A stretch of DNA of 7,379 nucleotides from an uncultured Burkholderiaceae bacterium (GTDB lineage Bacteria > Pseudomonadota > Gammaproteobacteria > Burkholderiales > Burkholderiaceae), in assembly GCA_937871985.1 (NCBI GenBank), contig CALMPB010000085.1, forward strand, positions 1-7,379. Reading direction: 5' to 3'. The position numbers were made by a program, and so were the translations under genes. Shown in pieces: positions 5,692 to 7,379 of this stretch (the stretch's first letter is position 1; each line of letters opens with the position of its first letter). The notes under the pieces were generated by a model. The model was given only the letters and a program-made list of their open reading frames with translations, was not told the DNA's origin and did no database searches.

Positions 5692-5784
5692 GGTGACCTC
5701 TCTTCGTTGTGGCGGACGCTGCGGGCTTATGGCCGATAAGCTGCTGCGTTCGCGGTTGAGTTGGGCACTGATCAGCTTGAGTTC

Positions 5785-5814
5785 AAGGTACAGGTCGGCC
5801 GCGAGGCCTGTCAA
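5785..5814 (-). promoter_or_regulatory. Candidate promoter of csbD cluster
   Basis: On the minus strand a perfect TTGACA (5814-5809) is followed after 18 bases by TACCTT (5790-5785), a weak -10 (3 of 6). The proximal arm of the GTTACATT inverted repeat (5838-5829) ends 14 bases upstream of the -35, a typical site for an activator. The start would leave about 85 bases of leader before the csbD start codon. Confidence 0.4.
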
Positions 5815-5828
5815 AGAACGCTGTGGGT

Positions 5829-5911
5829 AAATGTAACTGCCGGGGACGAGTCAAATCGGCCGTCTTTCGACGGCCGGTAGCGCAGGCGTACCAAGGGCGG
5901 GAGTTACATTT
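5829..5911. repeat. Inverted repeat AAATGTAACT / AGTTACATTT enclosing a stable hairpin
   Basis: AAATGTAACT (5829-5838) and AGTTACATTT (5902-5911) are perfect 10-bp inverted copies. Two further matching pairs lie just inside after one mismatch (12 of 13 overall). Between them, ATCGGCCGTC (5855-5864) pairs with GACGGCCGGT (5869-5878) across a four-base loop, ten pairs with one G-T wobble; read on the minus strand the loop is GAAA, a stable tetraloop. Both outer arms contain GTTACATT, pointing away from each other toward the two flanking genes. This suggests a regulator binding at two divergent promoters, or a structured transcript. Confidence 0.65.
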
Positions 5912-6005
5912 GAGCAACCTATTGTCCCGATTTGAGCGGGGCTGGTAACGGGGTCTACACGCCAATGGCGCAAGGGCGCGGGCGAGTGGGTCGGCGTCGG
6001 CGCGC

Positions 6006-6034
6006 TGGATGCGCAACCGGCGCGGCGATATAGT
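6006..6034 (+). promoter_or_regulatory. Candidate promoter of the small lipoprotein gene
   Basis: TATAGT at 6029-6034 matches the -10 consensus at five of six positions. The -35 candidate TGGATG (6006-6011, 17-base spacer) is poor. Transcription would start near 6041 and give a leader of about 60 bases. Confidence 0.3.
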
Positions 6035-6101
6035 CGGAACTTGCGCCGGATACCGCCTGGCGGTTGGCGTGATCGTCGACATCACTCGAAAAAGGACAGG
6101 T

Positions 6102-6221
6102 ATGACGCAACGAATCCTCGGCACGATCCTGCTGACGCTGGCCGCCATGGCGACGTTGGGTTGCACGCACGTGACGGACCGGTATCAGGCCGCCGCGCCG
6201 GACACGGTCTTGCGTGGTTAG
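6102..6221 (+). CDS. Small putative lipoprotein, family not recognised
   Basis: This 39-residue ORF encodes a basic start (MTQR), a hydrophobic stretch ILGTILLTLAAMATLG and a cysteine at position 21, then a short polar tail CTHVTDRYQAAAPDTVLRG. This is the layout of a tiny entericidin-like or other small lipoprotein. The residues before the cysteine are T-L-G, so the usual leucine at -3 is missing and the lipobox is not ideal. An AAGGA (6092-6096) lies 5 bases before the ATG, which strongly supports translation. The stop is TAG at 6219-6221, and a long hairpin terminator starts four bases later. The hydrophobic segment and ribosome site argue for a real gene; function is unknown. Confidence 0.6.
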   Translation: MTQRILGTILLTLAAMATLGCTHVTDRYQAAAPDTVLRG

Positions 6222-6224
6222 GCT

Positions 6225-6279
6225 GTCGCGGCGCACAAGCAAAAGGGGCGCTGGGCGCCCCTTTTGCTTGTGCTGCGAC
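6225..6279. terminator. Bidirectional terminator: perfect 19-bp stem, extended to 24 pairs
   Basis: The arms 6233-6251 and 6255-6273 are perfectly complementary (GCACAAGC-AAAAGGGGCGC with its complement) around the loop TGG. Past a small internal loop, GTCGC (6225-6229) pairs with GCGAC (6275-6279). AAAA in the left arm and TTTT in the right arm give U-runs in both directions. It lies between the small lipoprotein gene (+) and cphA (-), whose stop codon is 11 bp away. Confidence 0.88.
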
Positions 6280-6290
6280 GCCGCGCGGCG

Positions 6291-7379
6291 TCAGGCTTCG
6301 CCGATGCGGCGGGCAATGTGCGCCAGGGCCTCTTCCACCTGGTCGACCAGGATCAGGCAGAGATCGCCCGCATTCAGGCGCGCCAATGCCTTGTCGATCG
6401 CCAGGAATTCGCCGTGGATCTCTTCGATGTGGCGGGCGCGACTGGCGTTGATCAGGCCTTGCTGCAGCAGCGCCAGCACTTCGCCGTCGGCGCGGCCGCG
6501 CTGGCATTGGTCCTGGTACAGCAGCACGTCGTCGAAGGCTTCGCCGAGGATCTCGGTCTGCATGCGGATGTCTTCATCGCGCCGATCGCCGGCGCCGCTG
6601 ATGACCACCGAGCGGCGCTTGGCGGGCATGGCATCGACCGCGCGCACCAGGGCCTGGATCGCATCGGGGTTGTGGCCGTAGTCGGCGATCACGGTGGCGC
6701 CGCGGTAATCGAACACGTTGAAGCGGCCCGGCGCGGTCTGGGCGTCGTTGACGAAGGTCGCCAGGCCGCGGCGGACGATGCTCCAGTCCAGGCCCAGCGC
6801 CCAGGCCGCGGCGATCGAGGCCATGGCGTTTTCGACCTGGAAGACGATGGTGCCATTGCGCGTGAGCGGGATCTCGGCCAGCGGGAAATGGGTTTCCTCG
6901 CTGCCCTGGGCCGCGACGATGGCGTCGCCATCACGGTAGACGACGCGCAGGCCCTGGGCCCGGTGCGTCGCCATGATCGGATGGTTGCGATCCTCGGCGA
7001 AGTAGGTGACTGAACCCGGGCAGCTTGAGGCCATCTCCGCCACAATGGGGTCGGCGGCGTTGAGCACGGCGGTGCCGCCGGGATGCACGTGTTGCACGAT
7101 GACGCGCTTGACCACGGCCAGATCCTCGACGGTGCTGATGTAGCCCAGGCCGAGGTGATCGCCCATGCCGATGTTGGTGACGATGGCGACGTTGCAGCGG
7201 TCGAAGGCGAGGCCTTCGCGCAGGATGCCGCCCCGCGCGGTTTCGAACACCGCCGCATCGACGTCCGGATGCATCAGCACGCTGCGGGCGCTGCGCGGGC
7301 CGCTGCAGTCGCCGGTGTCGATGCGCAGGTTGTCGACGTAGACGCCGTCGGAGTTGGTCATGCCGACGCGGTTGCCGGC
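6291..7379 (-). CDS. cphA: Cyanophycin synthetase CphA, C-terminal Mur-ligase-like part (5' end outside window)
   Basis: The last 362 residues of a CphA-type protein are visible; full-length enzymes are near 870-900 residues, so the N-terminal and ATP-grasp domains lie beyond the right edge. CphA polymerises Asp and Arg into the cyanophycin storage polymer using ATP, in the cytoplasm; the C-terminal Mur-ligase-like half adds arginine in the known enzymes. Motifs, numbered from the window edge: GDCSGP at 23-28, FETARGGILREGL at 45-57, DHLGL at 74-78, ENAMA at 183-187 (N184), TAPGRF at 215-220, DYGHNP at 233-238 and GDRRDED at 264-270. These are the cyanophycin synthetase versions of Mur ligase motifs. 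The frame is intact to the window edge. The stop is TGA at 6293-6291. Whether this is CphA or a CphA-like paralogue needs the missing half. Confidence 0.88.
   Translation of the reverse strand, partial: AGNRVGMTNSDGVYVDNLRIDTGDCSGPRSARSVLMHPDVDAAVFETARGGILREGLAFDRCNVAIVTNIGMGDHLGLGYISTVEDLAVVKRVIVQHVHPGGTAVLNAADPIVAEMASSCPGSVTYFAEDRNHPIMATHRAQGLRVVYRDGDAIVAAQGSEETHFPLAEIPLTRNGTIVFQVENAMASIAAAWALGLDWSIVRRGLATFVNDAQTAPGRFNVFDYRGATVIADYGHNPDAIQALVRAVDAMPAKRRSVVISGAGDRRDEDIRMQTEILGEAFDDVLLYQDQCQRGRADGEVLALLQQGLINASRARHIEEIHGEFLAIDKALARLNAGDLCLILVDQVEEALAHIARRIGEA

Larger units (their letters stand above)
5692..6101. other. 410-bp divergent intergenic region without a gene
   Basis: This stretch separates the minus-strand csbD-like gene from the plus-strand lipoprotein gene. 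Open frames in it show no recognisable protein and have no good ribosome-binding sites. It contains a candidate csbD promoter (5785-5814), a nested inverted repeat (5829-5911) and a candidate lipoprotein promoter (6006-6034). The part 5936-6005 shows nothing identifiable. It is too long for two simple promoters, so a small RNA or a long 5' leader remains possible. Confidence 0.6.

Noticed and set aside
5692..5814. N-terminal extension of the csbD-like protein
   Set aside because: The frame is open, but the good Shine-Dalgarno and the family start both point to 5691, and the upstream sequence overlaps the promoter candidate.
6036..6064. Sigma-E promoter for the small lipoprotein (GGAACTT at 6036-6042)
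   Set aside because: The -35 match is perfect, but no TCTGA- or TCAAA-like -10 lies 15 to 17 bases downstream; only GGCGGT is found there.

Overview
The window looks like a chromosomal segment of a GC-rich betaproteobacterium of the Alcaligenaceae, most likely Bordetella or close to it (Achromobacter-like). The basis is high GC with G/C-ending codons, a complete ftrABCD-type ferrous-iron operon in the Bordetella gene order, a PhaR C-terminus, a cyanophycin-synthetase C-terminus, and hairpin terminators between convergent genes. Genus is an inference from gene content; no 16S or other marker is present.

Layout. (1) Bases 1-356 are the 3' part of phaR, the regulator of polyhydroxyalkanoate storage, closed by a strong intrinsic terminator. 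(2) Bases 569-3772 hold four tightly spaced plus-strand genes: ftrA (periplasmic P19-type iron-binding protein), ftrB (small exported cupredoxin-fold protein), ftrC (FTR1 permease with two REXXE motifs) and ftrD (polytopic NapH-type 4Fe-4S protein). A PhzF-family isomerase/epimerase gene follows at 3833-4705 on the same strand. (3) A perfect 21-bp inverted repeat at 4814-4861 serves as a bidirectional terminator against a minus-strand stress/envelope cluster: csbD-like, then DUF1328 (54-residue membrane protein), then a BON-domain periplasmic protein. (4) A 410-bp region with no gene (5692-6101) contains a striking inverted repeat around a hairpin and candidate promoters, followed by a 39-residue putative lipoprotein at 6102-6221. 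(5) A second long perfect hairpin (6225-6279) separates it from the minus-strand C-terminal half of cphA, which runs off the right edge.

How the genes work together. From knowledge of the family, FtrABCD takes up ferrous iron. FtrA binds the metal, FtrB is thought to assist oxidation or hand-over, FtrC moves iron across the inner membrane, and FtrD supplies or removes electrons. The three minus-strand small genes look like a general-stress set. No phage, IS element, CRISPR array or obviously new defence system is visible.

Most worth a second look: a GTTACATT-N3-GCAA motif shared by the ftrA upstream region and the csbD/lipoprotein intergenic region; the nested inverted repeat at 5829-5911; G-tracts in ftrC and ftrD; the absence of type-1 copper ligands in FtrB; and a hairpin plus T-run between ftrC and ftrD.
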